Source of the DNA: Nematopogon swammerdamellus
Taxonomy: Eukaryota; Arthropoda; Insecta; Lepidoptera; Adelidae
Length of the DNA stretch: 64,000 nucleotides
Direction of reading: 5' to 3'
Assembly (NCBI GenBank): GCA_946902875.1
Contig: OX336349.1
Span: 7,649,891 to 7,713,890 of the forward strand
A program made the translations under genes and the position numbers. Below, piece by piece: positions 41,951 through 52,733 of the stretch. The notes under the pieces were generated by a model. That model was not told the origin of the DNA. It saw nothing but the letters and a program-made list of their open reading frames with translations, and made no database searches. How positions within the stretch are numbered: the stretch's first letter is position 1; each line of letters starts with the position of its first letter.

Positions 41951-42083
41951 GCGAAATTATAACACCATGAATAGGTATTATTAAACCGGAAAAAAATATT
42001 GTCGTAAGGAAGTCTCCAATTTTTTACTCTGTTCCTCGAAGTTTAGGTAAATAAGTCCTACCTATTCCTATCACTGATAATAA

Positions 42084-42782
42084 TAATACTTATACATAAT
42101 ATACAATATATTAGTTTTGTATAGGTATATTTGTTTTATAATTATAAAAAATAGAAAACGTAATATTAAAGAAATAATAACAATACATATTATAAATTGA
42201 ATTCATCCATGTCATTGCCATAAAAAAACTAACAACACCCATATACAATAATTGATTTCAAATTTCTTTCCAGTCTGTCAAATTTGCCTATCATGTGTAC
42301 GCGCCCAGTATGGCGCGCAGTCGTGCTCCTAACTCGCGGAATTTTTGTATTTTACACGCTTTAAGCATTGTATTATCATTAAAATGACCTAATTATGAAA
42401 GGTTACGCCATCTTTTGTCATTCCTGATGATCTTGAGGCTCTTTCGACACGCACGAACTGCACAGATCGCCATTTTGCGTAGTGCACATATACGTGTTCT
42501 TCGTTCCCAAGTCGCGAGTGCACTGACGGTCGATCCCGCAGCAGCGCTATATGTTAGTGCAAATGCTCTAACACGCGGCTAATTTTCCTATATATTAGCG
42601 CTCGACGGTTGCCACTCCCGTAGGTATGCTCGGTGACCAAAACAGTCGACTACAATTTGACGTGGTAACCTAGGCTTTATATAGTTACTATTATTTCTTG
42701 TTTGTTATTTGTGTTGTCATGTTTAAAGCTGTTGTGTTGTCCTTGAAATAAAAAAATTAATAAATAAATTTTAAAAACCAAG
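42084..42782. other. Stretch without a recognised gene
   Basis: AT-rich to 42290, then a CpG-richer segment 42296-42640 with no identifiable frame. Confidence 0.4.
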
Positions 42783-43015
42783 TAAGGGACAAGGGAAGGG
42801 ACCGGTTCCGAACGGTGAACCAGCATGTATGCACATAAATGTTTGAGTCAGAAAATACTCATTGGTGCCTGTAGGCCCGAATCGAACGTCGGACTTGAGA
42901 TCAAAAGTCCAAGCCAAGACCGCGCCGACAATGGAAGCAACAGTACGCACGTACGTTACTCTTTCTGCCCTTGTTAATAGGTTCAAAATTTTACGCGAGT
43001 GAAGCCGCGGGGTAA
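42783..43015 (-). mobile_element. tRNA-headed SINE (second family), head portion
   Basis: In minus-strand order: GCGGTCTTGGCTTGGACTTT, a B-box-like ACGTTCGATTCGGGC, then CATGCTGGTTCACCGTTCG and GGTCCCTTCCCTTG. Only the head and start of the body are present, unlike other copies. Confidence 0.55.
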
Positions 43016-43507
43016 ACCTAAAAGGAAATATTTTCGGCATTATTTCCTAGAATAAATTGAGCTTTGATCAAATTCCTGATAAGCAGAGCATACCCAAGAA
43101 TGCCTGTCAGAGACTATGGGCGCCTTGCTCGACATCCTTATTTTCTCACCGTTCTGACTTTACGGCTGCAAAAATTTATAGAAATACATTAACCACCTGA
43201 TTTACTCCGGAGGTGCTCCGGAGGCCGCGCGCCGCATTCCCTTCTCACATCTTCTAATTACTTAACTCCAGACGGATTGCCTAAGAATCTAGCAGACACA
43301 ATTATCTTCTTGCAATTGTGCACATTTTCAGTTTGAGTTTTCAGTTGTTAATTTCGCCGTGAAGAACATTCTATGTTAACAATAATTCATTGACTCACGT
43401 CATTTCATCATGATTCGGAGTTTTGTCCCCATCGATAATGCAGTCGATATGAAGCAGAGAGCTGTCGGTCGGTGGCCGCGTACCCCTAGCGGGTGATAGA
43501 AAAAAAT
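43016..43507. other. Stretch without a recognised gene
   Basis: No supported feature. Confidence 0.4.
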
Positions 43508-43925
43508 CCGGCCAAGTGCGTGTCGGACTCGCGCGCTGAGGTTTCCGTATTACCACGTAATTGGCCACTTTTTATTATTAGTTGTTAATTTTACTTTAGA
43601 GTTTGTACTATAATCACACCAAGTTTGACGCTTGTATGTATTTCCGTTATGCGATAGAGAACAAACAAAAAAACGTAGGCAAAACACGTATCTTGTATTT
43701 CTAAATTTTTTTACATTTTGATTTATTTATTATTTGTTAGGATATCTCCCATAATAACACATATTCTGTGAAAATTTTAACCGGCTACCTATTACGGTTC
43801 AAAACGGACAGACATACATGTCCATGTGTACATAACATGTCCTTCGGACAGATGGACAGACATACAGACAGACAGATGGCATAGGCTTTGTAATAGGTTT
43901 CCGTACGGATACGGAACCCTAAAAA
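43508..43925 (+). mobile_element. Lepidopteran 'agggttccgta' repeat, copy 5
   Basis: CCGGCCAAGTGCGTGTCGGA start and CGGATACGGAACCCTAAAAA end. The middle is interrupted by an unrelated-looking segment (43590-43700), and the GACA tract near 43800-43875 contains a partial inverted duplication of ACATGTCC. Confidence 0.8.
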
Positions 43926-45592
43926 CTACAATTTTCAAATCGTTTTTTATACATAATATGTCTTATTACATCATTGTAAGTGAACTGATCAAACCGGCAG
44001 ACATTTCTAAATATCAATTAATCTAAAAAATAACGAAGTGGATAATAATAAGTCGAATATTTCAATAAATTGTTTCATTCACTGTATTGCATTAAATGTT
44101 ACTTGAATTATTTGCACTGACAAATATTTCAGCATTTTTGTTCGCGGGCGAACTTTAGTTCGCGGCGCGAACTTTTGTTCCCGACGAGTACCTTATGTCC
44201 TTTAGAAAAAAGAGTCACCCAAAACTGCAGCTGGGTGTTTACGATTTCCCAGATCTATGCAACAAGGTCCGTCACTCCTGCAGGGCCCCAATAAACGACG
44301 ACGTTGAACTAGCTCCTCCGATACGGGTTATAATGATGTGATAAATTAACAACAACAGCTGCAATTAACCACTTCACGTCACTACCGACGACTTGAAACT
44401 ATTTCATAGCACCACCCTCTCCGAACTAATCTATTTCAATAAAGATGACACGAGATACTATCTGCGGCAAACTTGCATGAGCTCGTCACTATTTCACTTT
44501 ACGGCTCGCTGGTTTACGGCGTTTTGTTGTAAATTAATTGTGCCACTCACAGTATGCCTGTTTGCTCAGCTAATTTGTATGCTATGAAATACCGCAACGA
44601 GGAGTTTACTCACTTGCTCCTCAAATTTCATTACGTCTTATTCGTATCGAGCATTCAATGTTGCAGCGTACTCGTAAAACCATTATGTATTATCGAACGT
44701 ACGAATTGGTGTATCAAGTATCCATAAATAGTACGTAAGTATCCAGTGAACCGTTACTGTAAACGAGTAATGACAACCATGAAGCTCGAATCGAAGTATC
44801 GATAGACCATCTACCAGAAGGTCCGAAAGCAGTCTGCAAGTCGTCTTTAGTTTCGCCAGGCGGAATACCAGACACCAGTACTGGAGATATCTAAATAAAT
44901 ATGTTCAGTAGTAGTGTTCAGATTGCGAGGAAACGAATCCATGTTTAATTGTAAATTTGTAGGGTCTCACGAACAATTTGAAAAAAAAAAGAAACTCCTA
45001 TCTCTCTGAAAGCTCTGGTTGATATAAGGTCGAAATCAGTTGATGCAATGGTCACAATGCTCATCATTAGACGGAAGCTGAGGAAATATGGTCTGGTCTG
45101 TTCAGTTCTGGCCTGGTCTTTGATCGAACCAAGTCTGGTCCGGTCTACACTACTCTTCGCCAGCACTCACAAGCGCCATTTAATCACACCCGTCCTCGAT
45201 CTGAAGCAGAATGTGTATAAGCTGTGCTCCTTATTTTCGGACGCCAAAATACACAAGTCTACTTTAAAAGTCATCTACGGTGACACTAACGAGTTTAAAG
45301 CTCCGTTTAAGGACCTCCGCCGTGCTTTTTGACATCATTATGGCTCCGTGTCACTCAACGCGTAAGCCGAAACCACTGGGCGAAACGCACCTTTTGTTCG
45401 TGCATGGCGCTCTCGTGAGCAGACTCCTTTGGCAACGTGCTGTTACATTGTAAGGCTTTTTGCATTGCGATTTTGTCTGCAATTTCAATACTGAATTATC
45501 AAGATACATCATGGAGTATTTTGGATTGATACGCCTCTTCGTGATTATGGCTGACGATTCATTGCATTTAGTTTTTTATTCATTTTTTATTT
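43926..45592. other. Stretch without a recognised gene
   Basis: Includes TTCGCGGGCGAACTTTAGTTC-like local repeats at 44139-44180 (split here by its centre) and a TGGTCTGG-rich run at 45090-45150. Frames at 44393, 44945 and 45048 have no recognised domain. Confidence 0.4.
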
Positions 45593-45815
45593 TTATGTAA
45601 TCTCTTATGGGTAGCTGAGTCAGAGGGACCAAAGTACATGAGTCCAACCTTTGGATTTCTGGTTACACTGGACTGGAGGTAAACACAGCCGGGGCTGCTA
45701 TGCGGCCACCATCACGCATCCAGTACTTTGATACCAACCCAGTCTGTTACAATTTGAGCCTACCGGGGAAGGAACTTACCGTTTTAAACCGGTTCTGAAC
45801 GATGAAGCAGCAGGA
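45593..45815 (-). mobile_element. tRNA-headed SINE (second family), body
   Basis: Complement of TTACATAAAAA tail; GGTAGCTGAGTCAGAGGGAC, TTACACTGGACTGGAGGTAA, GCTGCTATGCGGCCACC, CATCCAGTACTTTGATACC and GGAACTTACCGTTTTAAACC. The head stops at about 45815. Confidence 0.75.
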
Positions 45816-46566
45816 GTAAGTATGTACGTAATTTTTTCCGTCAGAATGGCGCCGAAATCGTGGCGTCTCTTAATTCCCTCCCCATAATTACTCATAAATT
45901 TTTTGGTCTAGTGGTCCGTTACCACAGCATTGGATCAGTTCAAGATCAAGACCGATAATAGAGCATTTGACTGCATTCTCAAAACCGTCAAATATGAGTG
46001 CAAACACAATTTCAATGCTAAATATCTTGCATAACATATTACATCTATGATCTCTGACAGCCTTCAGAACTTCCGTATACTTGCAAAGTAGTGTGGCTAC
46101 CAAAGTTCTACAGATTGTACCTAAAATATTAGATTCGTACTCTCATTTCTTCCGTCTGAATCTGAAAATCTCGATAGCAGCATAAAATTAATAAAACCTT
46201 CCAAGTAATCAATCAATGTTATCCACAAGTTCACTAAGAAAGATAATAGCTATAAGCAAAACAGAACTAGCACCCCCTGAGGGTTAGACCTCCGCCGTGC
46301 TGGGATTATCTCCAGGTGACGGGTAAACGTCTTTGACAGATAACAATTTCCCTATCCACGTAATCGAGGGTATATTAACACCATCGGTTAGTTGCCCTTG
46401 GTTGCATTAATCATGTTGTAAAATATCGGTTGGCTAACATGTTTGCATTGACCTTTTGTCCTTCCTTTCCTATCAATCTTATGGTTTCTATAGGAAGGGT
46501 ACTCTGAAATAGAGATATAAACATCCATGTTTTTGAGTTCTTCAGTCGAGTACTACTTAACAAAAA
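45816..46566. other. Stretch without a recognised gene
   Basis: Frame 45888-46103 (minus) shows no domain. Confidence 0.35.
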
Positions 46567-46710
46567 CCAGCCAAGTGCGAGTCGGACTCGTGCACCGAGG
46601 TTTTCGCACCACAAAAAAAATGTCGAAAAAACTTTTGAAAAATAAAATATTTCTTGTATGGGGACCCCCGTAATGTTTAACTTTTAAATTTTTTAATTAT
46701 TTTTGACGTG
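46567..46710 (+). repeat. 'agggttccgta' repeat, 5' part only
   Basis: CCAGCCAAGTGCGAGTCGGA, TCGTGCACCGAGGTTTTCG, then TATGGGGACCCCCGTAATG. The rest of the family is absent, so it is 3'-truncated. Confidence 0.7.
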
Positions 46711-47523
46711 ATAAGGTCACGTCTTATAAATTGATGAACAAGGGCTGCACGCACGAAAAAGTGTCACGTTCCATCTGAGTCTGTGTGTGCAAGCGAGAGC
46801 GCGTAACAAGCGATAGAGAGGCACAATCGGCCCAAGCGTCGGCTTGTACACATTTATCTCTCTGGTTCTAAAGTACCAGGGCAGCAGAAATTGAAAGGAG
46901 GTTACTCGTACCATTCACGTTCCATAAGTTTAAAATCATGCTGTAAATAAAATAATGTTAATTTTAAATTAACTCCAGGAACGTTAACTATTTTCGGTAA
47001 TAAATTTGATAATAATCAAATCAAATACGAAAAATGCCGAAAACATATGTATACTTTGCCAAAATATTTTATTAAACGTTGAACCCCCTTAGCTTAGGGC
47101 AAAATATACGTTCGAGGCCGCACTAATTAGTATATCTCAAAACCCTTCATACTCATCATTTACATACCGACCGCTTCTCGAAGAGGCACGTCTTAATAAG
47201 CGGTTGCTCCGATACTGGTTCTGTTGTTGCCACAGTGACAGTGTGGCCCGACATTCAATGCCCATGATAAATGAGAGTTCGGTAAACAAATAGAAACAAA
47301 AGGCAGCGAAAGAGCGTCTAATTGACGTGCGCGGTGACCGCGGAGGCGGAGCGGCGCGGCGGCGCGGCGCGGCGCGTGCCCACTGCCCAGTCTCCGAACA
47401 GCTTGTCGCTTGTCGAGAGAAGCGCCGCCATCCCGTCGGCGCCGCCGCGCCGCCGCCCGGCGAGAGTGGTAGAGCATTTTAACTGGGCAATTTTGCAAGC
47501 AGCCTTTTTCACATCCTATAGGC
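46711..47523. other. Unassigned stretch with a GC-rich block
   Basis: 47320-47470 is a CpG-rich block (GGCGGCGCGGCGCGG runs) with frames open on both strands (47193-47561), none with a recognised domain. Confidence 0.3.
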
Positions 47524-48036
47524 TTTTAGGGCTCCATATCCATACGGAAGCCTATAACTAAGCCTACGCTACGCCGCCGTCTGTCTGTCTAGCTGTCTGT
47601 ATGTCCGTCCATCTGAGGACTGTATCTTTTTAACCGTAATAGGTAGCCGGTTGAAATGTTCCCAGAAGTTGCGTTATAATAGCGGATATGCCAACAAATA
47701 ATAAAAATTGAAAATTAAGGGCGGGGTCCCCATACAATTAATGTTATATGTGGAAGAGCGCCACCTACCGAATGATCATTTAACTAACATTTTAACTGCA
47801 AAAGTATTAACCGAAAGGTATGAAAATGTTCACCGATAGATGGCGTGAGGGATATGAAGGACTCAATATTTTTACTCTATTGTAACAACGGAAATACTTA
47901 CATACCTACAAGCTTTAAACTTGGTATCAATTATAGTGCAAACTCCAAAGTAAAACAACAAAATAAAAACCGGCCAATTACGCGGTGCTACGGAACCCTC
48001 GGTGCGCGAATCCGTCTCGCACTTGCTGGTTTTTTT
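47524..48036 (-). mobile_element. Lepidopteran 'agggttccgta' repeat, copy 6 (minus strand)
   Basis: In minus-strand order: ACCAGCAAGTGCGAGACGGA, GCGCACCGAGGGTTCCGTAG, GGGGACCCCGCCC-like block, a GACA-rich tract (CAGACAGCTAGACAGACAG) and GGAGCCCTAAAA. A short inverted duplicate of the head (ACCGGCCAATTACGCGG) lies next to it at 47967-47985. Confidence 0.75.
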
Positions 48037-48515
48037 TTTCGCCTACTAGTCTAGTGATGTCAGTGCGACTTGGATGTCGAAAATATGTGCCATACCATAC
48101 CATACCACCCATGCCAGTGCATTCATCACTCGTGCTGCAGAAAAATCAATGCTTCTAGCAAAGTGATAAACACAAAGTAAATTAACTATTGGCAGACTTG
48201 AATGAAACAAGAATGCTTCTCGACGAAATATTGAGGACCGAAATCGAGGATTGAGTATCAAAGCTTATATTTAATTTTTTTAACCAAATGGACGTCATTC
48301 GAGGTGGCCGCTGGGTAGTCAGAACGTAACCTTGGTTCGGAGTAATCTGAGTACTTTCACGCGCGCCCCAGGCGGGGAGACCACTGTACGAGGACAGAAC
48401 TGCGCTCTTCCCTCTACCTAAACTACAAGCTGATACCGTCTACTGCACTTTAGTCGTACTGCACTTTACCTACCTGCCTAGAATAGAGTAGAAATTTCTT
48501 TCGTTAAAACTAATT
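48037..48515. other. Stretch without a recognised gene
   Basis: No supported feature. Confidence 0.35.
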
Positions 48516-48917
48516 GTCAGCCTCGGTAGCTCCGGGTGGTGCGATCGATCGACCACCGTTCATGATCTTAAGCACACCAGGACGCGGTCATAACTTGGAT
48601 GGGTGGCCGTTCGATTGTTGGAGGCTGACCGTAGTTCGAATTCCACGTAAAACTGTAGGTCTCTTTCCCTCGCACCTTCTTACCTTACAGGTAGGGTTTA
48701 ACCCACAGAGCAGCGCGCGGTATTCGATGCTCTGTGGTTTAACCCGAAGAATATAATTATGATAATGAAAGATCGATCGAAGCAGCTATGTACCTGAATA
48801 GTTTTCCATCCAATTCAATGTAGCCGGCACGACCAATGGGAAGCACTGACATGGCACCTAGTTCACCACTGGCGTTGTTGTAGGTGATGTAGCCACCAAA
48901 CCATTTCCACAAAAAAT
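48516..48917 (+). mobile_element. tRNA/5S-headed SINE, full length, 'cacacc' sub-family (copy 11)
   Basis: GTCAGCCTCGGTAGCTCCGG start, 5S-like block TTAAGCACACCAGGACGCGG and ACTTGGATGGGTGGCCG, closing-stem GAGGCTGAC, B-box-like AGTTCGAATTCCAC, body and tail CCATTTCCACAAAAAA. A 9-base duplication (GTTTAACCC) flanks an inserted hairpin at about 48697-48735 (ACAGAGCA ... TGCTCTGT). Confidence 0.85.
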
Positions 48918-48954
48918 ACAATTTATTTTAATAACATGTTTTCTGTTTTATAAC

Positions 48955-49140
48955 CTAATATGGTTGGCTACATCTTGCAAGATTCACAATGTGAGTCCAT
49001 ATTGTTTCTGCTGAAACTAGGTGTCATGCCAGTGCTGCTCTAGTATTCGTGTCGGCTACAATGAACTGGGTGAATAACATGAACTAATATTTTTAACCGT
49101 TTCGGACAACCTTCATTCCGTGGTACTTACCAATAGTATT
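48955..49140 (-). mobile_element. tRNA/5S-headed SINE, degenerate (copy 12)
   Basis: GGTTGGCTACATCTTGCAAG, AGGTGTCATGCCAGTGCTGC, GTGTCGGCTACAATGAACTG and TTTTTAACCGTTTCGGACAA. Old copy without head. Confidence 0.6.
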
Positions 49141-49229
49141 ATTTAGGCAAGCTGCTGAACCCAAGATCCCTAGAATTCTCTTCTAAGCAAAGTGTTCGAT
49201 GCACAAGTAAACTAATGGTTTTATATTAA

Positions 49230-49660
49230 ATGTTATTTTATCTATCTTAGATCGTATCGTAGATCGTATCTTAAAATTTTTTATATGGCTTATTATTACA
49301 TTTCTTTGTAATGAAATTATAAGTTTAAGTACTAATATTGTTGTTGATTTGACTTGATAAATTTAAGTATCAAAATTTACGATGGCACTATACACCAGAT
49401 ATAGGTAATGTAAATAGACAGAGTGGTAAGATTTTAAGTATTCATGTTTATGCTGTAAATATTAATGTTCTTGTGTGCGGTATTATGGGTTAATTATTTG
49501 TAAGTTACTGTAATATAATACTTATAAGCTACTAAGAAAACTTAGTGACGAAGTTTTTTTCAGTTCTTCTTCGCATTGAATTAGAACTGGTGGAATTTTC
49601 GACATGTCCAAGCGTAGGTGAAATTATACAATAAACTATATAGACTCCCCGAGGTTTTTT
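49230..49660 (-). repeat. Dispersed repeat, inverted partner of 34610-35030
   Basis: CAGTTCTTCTTCGCATTGAA, TTTTCGACATGTCCAAGCG and GATGGCACTATACACCAGAT are the complement of blocks in 34610-35030. Confidence 0.75.
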
Positions 49661-50310
49661 TTTTGTCATTTAACCCACAAGTTCACTGACAACATAAAAG
49701 ATTAACCAGTGCGATTAAATGTTGGTTTTAGTTTGTATTTTTTTTTCAGAGTAGTAACAACGAAATGTGACATAAAGTGTTGGTAGCTAATTACTGTGAA
49801 ACATCTCGCGAGAAATAACTTAACTGCTCGTGTAATTAACGAGTAAGTGAAGCGAAACATGAACTTGTTTGAGAGACAAGACAGGAATTTACACTTGCTT
49901 GCCCAATCGCGTTGACCTTGCCTGTAGCCACCCGCACAGAGCTAGTGCAAGCGAGACGCGCTCAGCGCGCCTCCGGCTGAGCCGATCGCATCCAACTTAT
50001 TAAAAGTAAATTATATTCGGCCATATACTTACGCACGAAAACATAATAGCGAACACCGAACAGTGAAATTAAAAGTTGCATGACTCCGCAGAAAATAGAA
50101 GAACGAAATTAATTTCACGACTCAATTGATTACGTGGTGCACACGCGCATTTAACTCACTTTTATTTTATTTACTTCCGTGAATTACAAGAGTTTCATAC
50201 AAACCGATCTTAATTTTGTGCACCGAAAATCTCTCAAATTCACAATATTTCCTTAAATTTGGGTATTTAAATAGCACAAACAACTACTAACTACAAATAT
50301 AAGGAAGAAC
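49661..50310. other. Stretch without a recognised gene
   Basis: A GC-richer spot at 49920-49990 only. Confidence 0.4.
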
Positions 50311-50560
50311 TAGCTTTTACCCACGGCTTCGCTCGGGTGAAATTCGTATTTAAAAAGAAGAAAGTAAGTAAGCCCGCTACCGTACCTTTATTTCGGCGCG
50401 CAGAACAATTAGATTTGTATGAGAGCCACATCGTAGCGTAACCGGAACTGAATTTTATTTAGCCTATACTGTGTCACGTATAGCTAAATGTGCTTATACT
50501 AAGTTTCATCGAATTCGGAGGGTCGCTTTAAGAGTTTAGGGAGGAACATACAAACATACA
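50311..50560 (+). repeat. 'gcggcttcgctcgg' repeat, split by an insertion
   Basis: CTAGCTTTTACCCACGGCTT start, then CTAAGTTTCATCGAATTCGG and AGGAACATACAAACATACAG. Between 50355 and 50400 lies one arm of an inverted repeat (see 50357-50777). Confidence 0.55.
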
Positions 50561-50777
50561 GAAAAGATTTCTGAAAATCTTCAATTTAGTTTTAGTATCA
50601 TATACCTATTGAGTTTACAAACGCAATATCTCTTTAAAAAACTTACTCCATGACAGATTAATTATTAGTATTGATTGATGATAGGTCACATTGGAACTTT
50701 CGACTAATAAAATAAAATTAAAATTAAATAAAGAAATAAAGATACGGTAGCGGGCTTACTTACTTTCTTCTTTTTAA
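50357..50777. repeat. Inverted repeat, ~42-bp arms 330 bp apart
   Basis: AAAAAGAAGAAAGTAAGTAA, GCCCGCTACCGTACCTTTAT at 50357-50396 recur inverted at 50738-50777 (ATAAAGATACGGTAGCGGGC, TTACTTACTTTCTTCTTTTT), with one mismatch. The DNA between contains part of the older repeat. Confidence 0.85.
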
Positions 50778-50937
50778 AATAATAAAAATAATGAAGAAGT
50801 ATAAAATAAAATAAATAATAGTAAGATAGAAACTGAGGTATCGAATAAGATCTCTGCTGGAAACGGCATCAATAACTTTCTCAAATTGAGATTCACAGGT
50901 CAGATGAAATTTAGTTTATATTTCGATTTATGCATAC

Positions 50938-51150
50938 ACTAGCTGTGCCCGCGGCTCCGCCCGCTCTCATATTTCACTTCACTGCTAACCTCATAAGCCA
51001 TTTAGCGTGATAGTAAGTAGCCTATAGTTGATGGGAAGAATCAAGCTATCCGTAGTTTTTTTTATTAAAATCGGTTCAGTGGTTCTCGAGTTATAAGCGG
51101 ACAGACACTCAGACAGAAAGCAGACGTTGGATTTTATTATAGGTAAGGAA
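50938..51150 (+). repeat. 'ctagctgtgcccgcgg' interspersed repeat, copy 3
   Basis: Close relative of 12853-13090: ACTAGCTGTGCCCGCGGCTC, TAGCGTGATAGTAAGTAGCC, AAAATCGGTTCAGTGGTTCT and GCAGACGTTGGATTTTATTA. Confidence 0.8.
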
Positions 51151-51974
51151 GGATACATACAACACAAACACAAACAAATAATTTGATCACTGTACAAAGA
51201 CATTCACACAAATTCATTACAAAATCATCAGCAAGCGTCTAACATCTTATTCAATAACGACAACCTGCTAGCTATAAAGACGGCAAAGTATGCGCGTACC
51301 GCGAGTACCGCGACATCATGCGTCCAGCCATTACCATACCTTATAATTAGACCATATCAAGTTGAGATACTACCGCTCGCTGCCTGCCACCTCTTGCGAA
51401 ACTCACCTCAGGTCCACCGGGACGATATCGATCTTTATTTATCATCGCAAGGTCAATTATCTACTCTCCAGAACATACTAATTTGAACCGTAACACCTGG
51501 GAATAAGCTCTACAATATTCGGAGAAAGCCTGGAAAAAACGACTCTACAACTCAAATTTATTTCAAAGTTCAAACGTTTAATCTATGCATAGATCCAGCG
51601 TAAGCTCAAAAGTGAGCTCAATTGAAATGAAACCTTATTTAAATAAACATAAGATAATTTTTTTCCAAGAACGATGTACTCACTAAGGATGGTCATCTCG
51701 ATTAGTTAGCGGTCAGATTAGGATTCTGCAACTTGGTACGGACGTGGCACGGTTCTAATTACAGCAGCTACTCAATATTGCAAAACGTCTCGAACATTAT
51801 TTGCGTTAGAGACGTGGCCATTGTTGTAGGCGTGACTGCAGTTAATATTTGTATTTGGACGTGAAAAATCATAGCGATAAATCTTATACTTCAGAAGCAA
51901 ATTGTTGGTTATCTATCTGGGTCATCGTTGATGCTCGATCTTCTTAGCGATAATTTGTTTGATGAGATTACGTT
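51151..51974. other. Stretch without a recognised gene
   Basis: No supported feature. Confidence 0.4.
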
Positions 51975-51977
51975 AAC

Positions 51978-52262
51978 ATAATTTGACTTATTAAACGAAT
52001 CATTTTACGAAGAATTAAAAAGACACAACATTTACCTATACCATTACATTAACCAAATCGTAAATCGAAACCTAACAGTGAACAATATAAGTCCTCGCAA
52101 CGAAGATAATATAACCTAGCAAATAGTAGATGCAATCAATACAGAAATCACTAGAAATGAGGTACAGGATAATCACAATAAAACGCTCACTTCACCTTAC
52201 GACATCAAAGCAGAACACACAGGCCAACTAAGTAAGATGTTATTGGCTTTATTGGCTCCTCG
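51978..52262 (+). pseudogene. Possible decayed coding remnant, one internal stop
   Basis: One frame stays open for about 95 codons except for a single TAG near 52119: FDLLNESFYEELKRHNIYLY ... QIVDAINTEITRNEVQDNHN, TLTSPYDIKAEHTGQLSK. The composition is protein-like rather than AT-driven. The '(I)TRNEV...SP.DIKAEH..QLSK' stretch is faintly like the linker before the RT domain of a LINE, but I cannot establish this. Confidence 0.25.
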
Positions 52263-52594
52263 TTCAAACGAGCCCTGCAACTGCTCGTTTGGAGTAATAA
52301 AATTTCAAATTTTACTACATATTAGACGCCCACAATGCCGCTATTGATACGATTACTTGATCTTTATTTACTCACTGCGTCCTGTATTGACTCTATTGAT
52401 TTCATATTTCACTCTTTGGAAATATCGTTAACTCTGTTCCTTTTCCTTTATCTCCATTTTGGTCTACTTCTAGAATTTATTATTTAGCCATTCTCATTTT
52501 CTAAATAAATAAAAATAAATTACTAAAATTTTATTGCAGAGCATATATTAAGAACTTAAGTTCCCACCTATTAAATATGCTTAAAATCAATATG

Positions 52595-52599
52595 AACCT
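52595..52599 (+). repeat. Target-site duplication AACCT, left
   Basis: Same five bases follow the 3' LTR at 56920-56924. Confidence 0.9.
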
Positions 52600-52733
52600 T
52601 GTTGTAAAAAAGTTAGTAATGTCATATGAACTGACATGTTTGTCAGAAAAAGATCAACCATTTTTTTATTAAAATGTTATAAAAGTACAATACTTTTATT
52701 TTATTGAAAATAGCATAAATACATGCTACAACA
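52600..52733 (+). repeat. 5' LTR, 134 bp
   Basis: TGTTGTA...CTACAACA with 8-base inverted ends. Contains a TATA-like TTATAAAAG at about 52677-52685, so transcription would start only ~45 bases upstream of the LTR end. Its last base is the A of the Gag-Pol start codon. Confidence 0.93.

Larger units (their letters stand above)
39779..42077. mobile_element. Fold-back element: two arms of tandem ~108-bp units
   Basis: A 2.3-kb palindrome. Outer arms (39779-39905 and about 41945-42077) are inverted: TCAGTGATAGGAATAAGTAG and its complement, through TTTTTTTCCGGTTTAATAAT. Inside, the left arm has nine units (CCATTTTG starts at 39921, 40029, 40137, 40246, 40353, 40462, 40571, 40680, 40789) and the right arm ten units in inverse orientation. 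The arms meet near 40875-40885. Flanking TAATAA (39773-39778 and 42078-42083) may be the target duplication, though the site is low in complexity. Structure matches fold-back (FB-like) transposons, whose TIRs are built of short tandem repeats. All open frames here read the repeat and are not genes. Confidence 0.9.

Noticed and set aside
45048..45332. A 94-residue plus-strand protein
   Set aside because: Includes a low-complexity TGGTCTGG run, has no recognisable domain and lacks supporting context.
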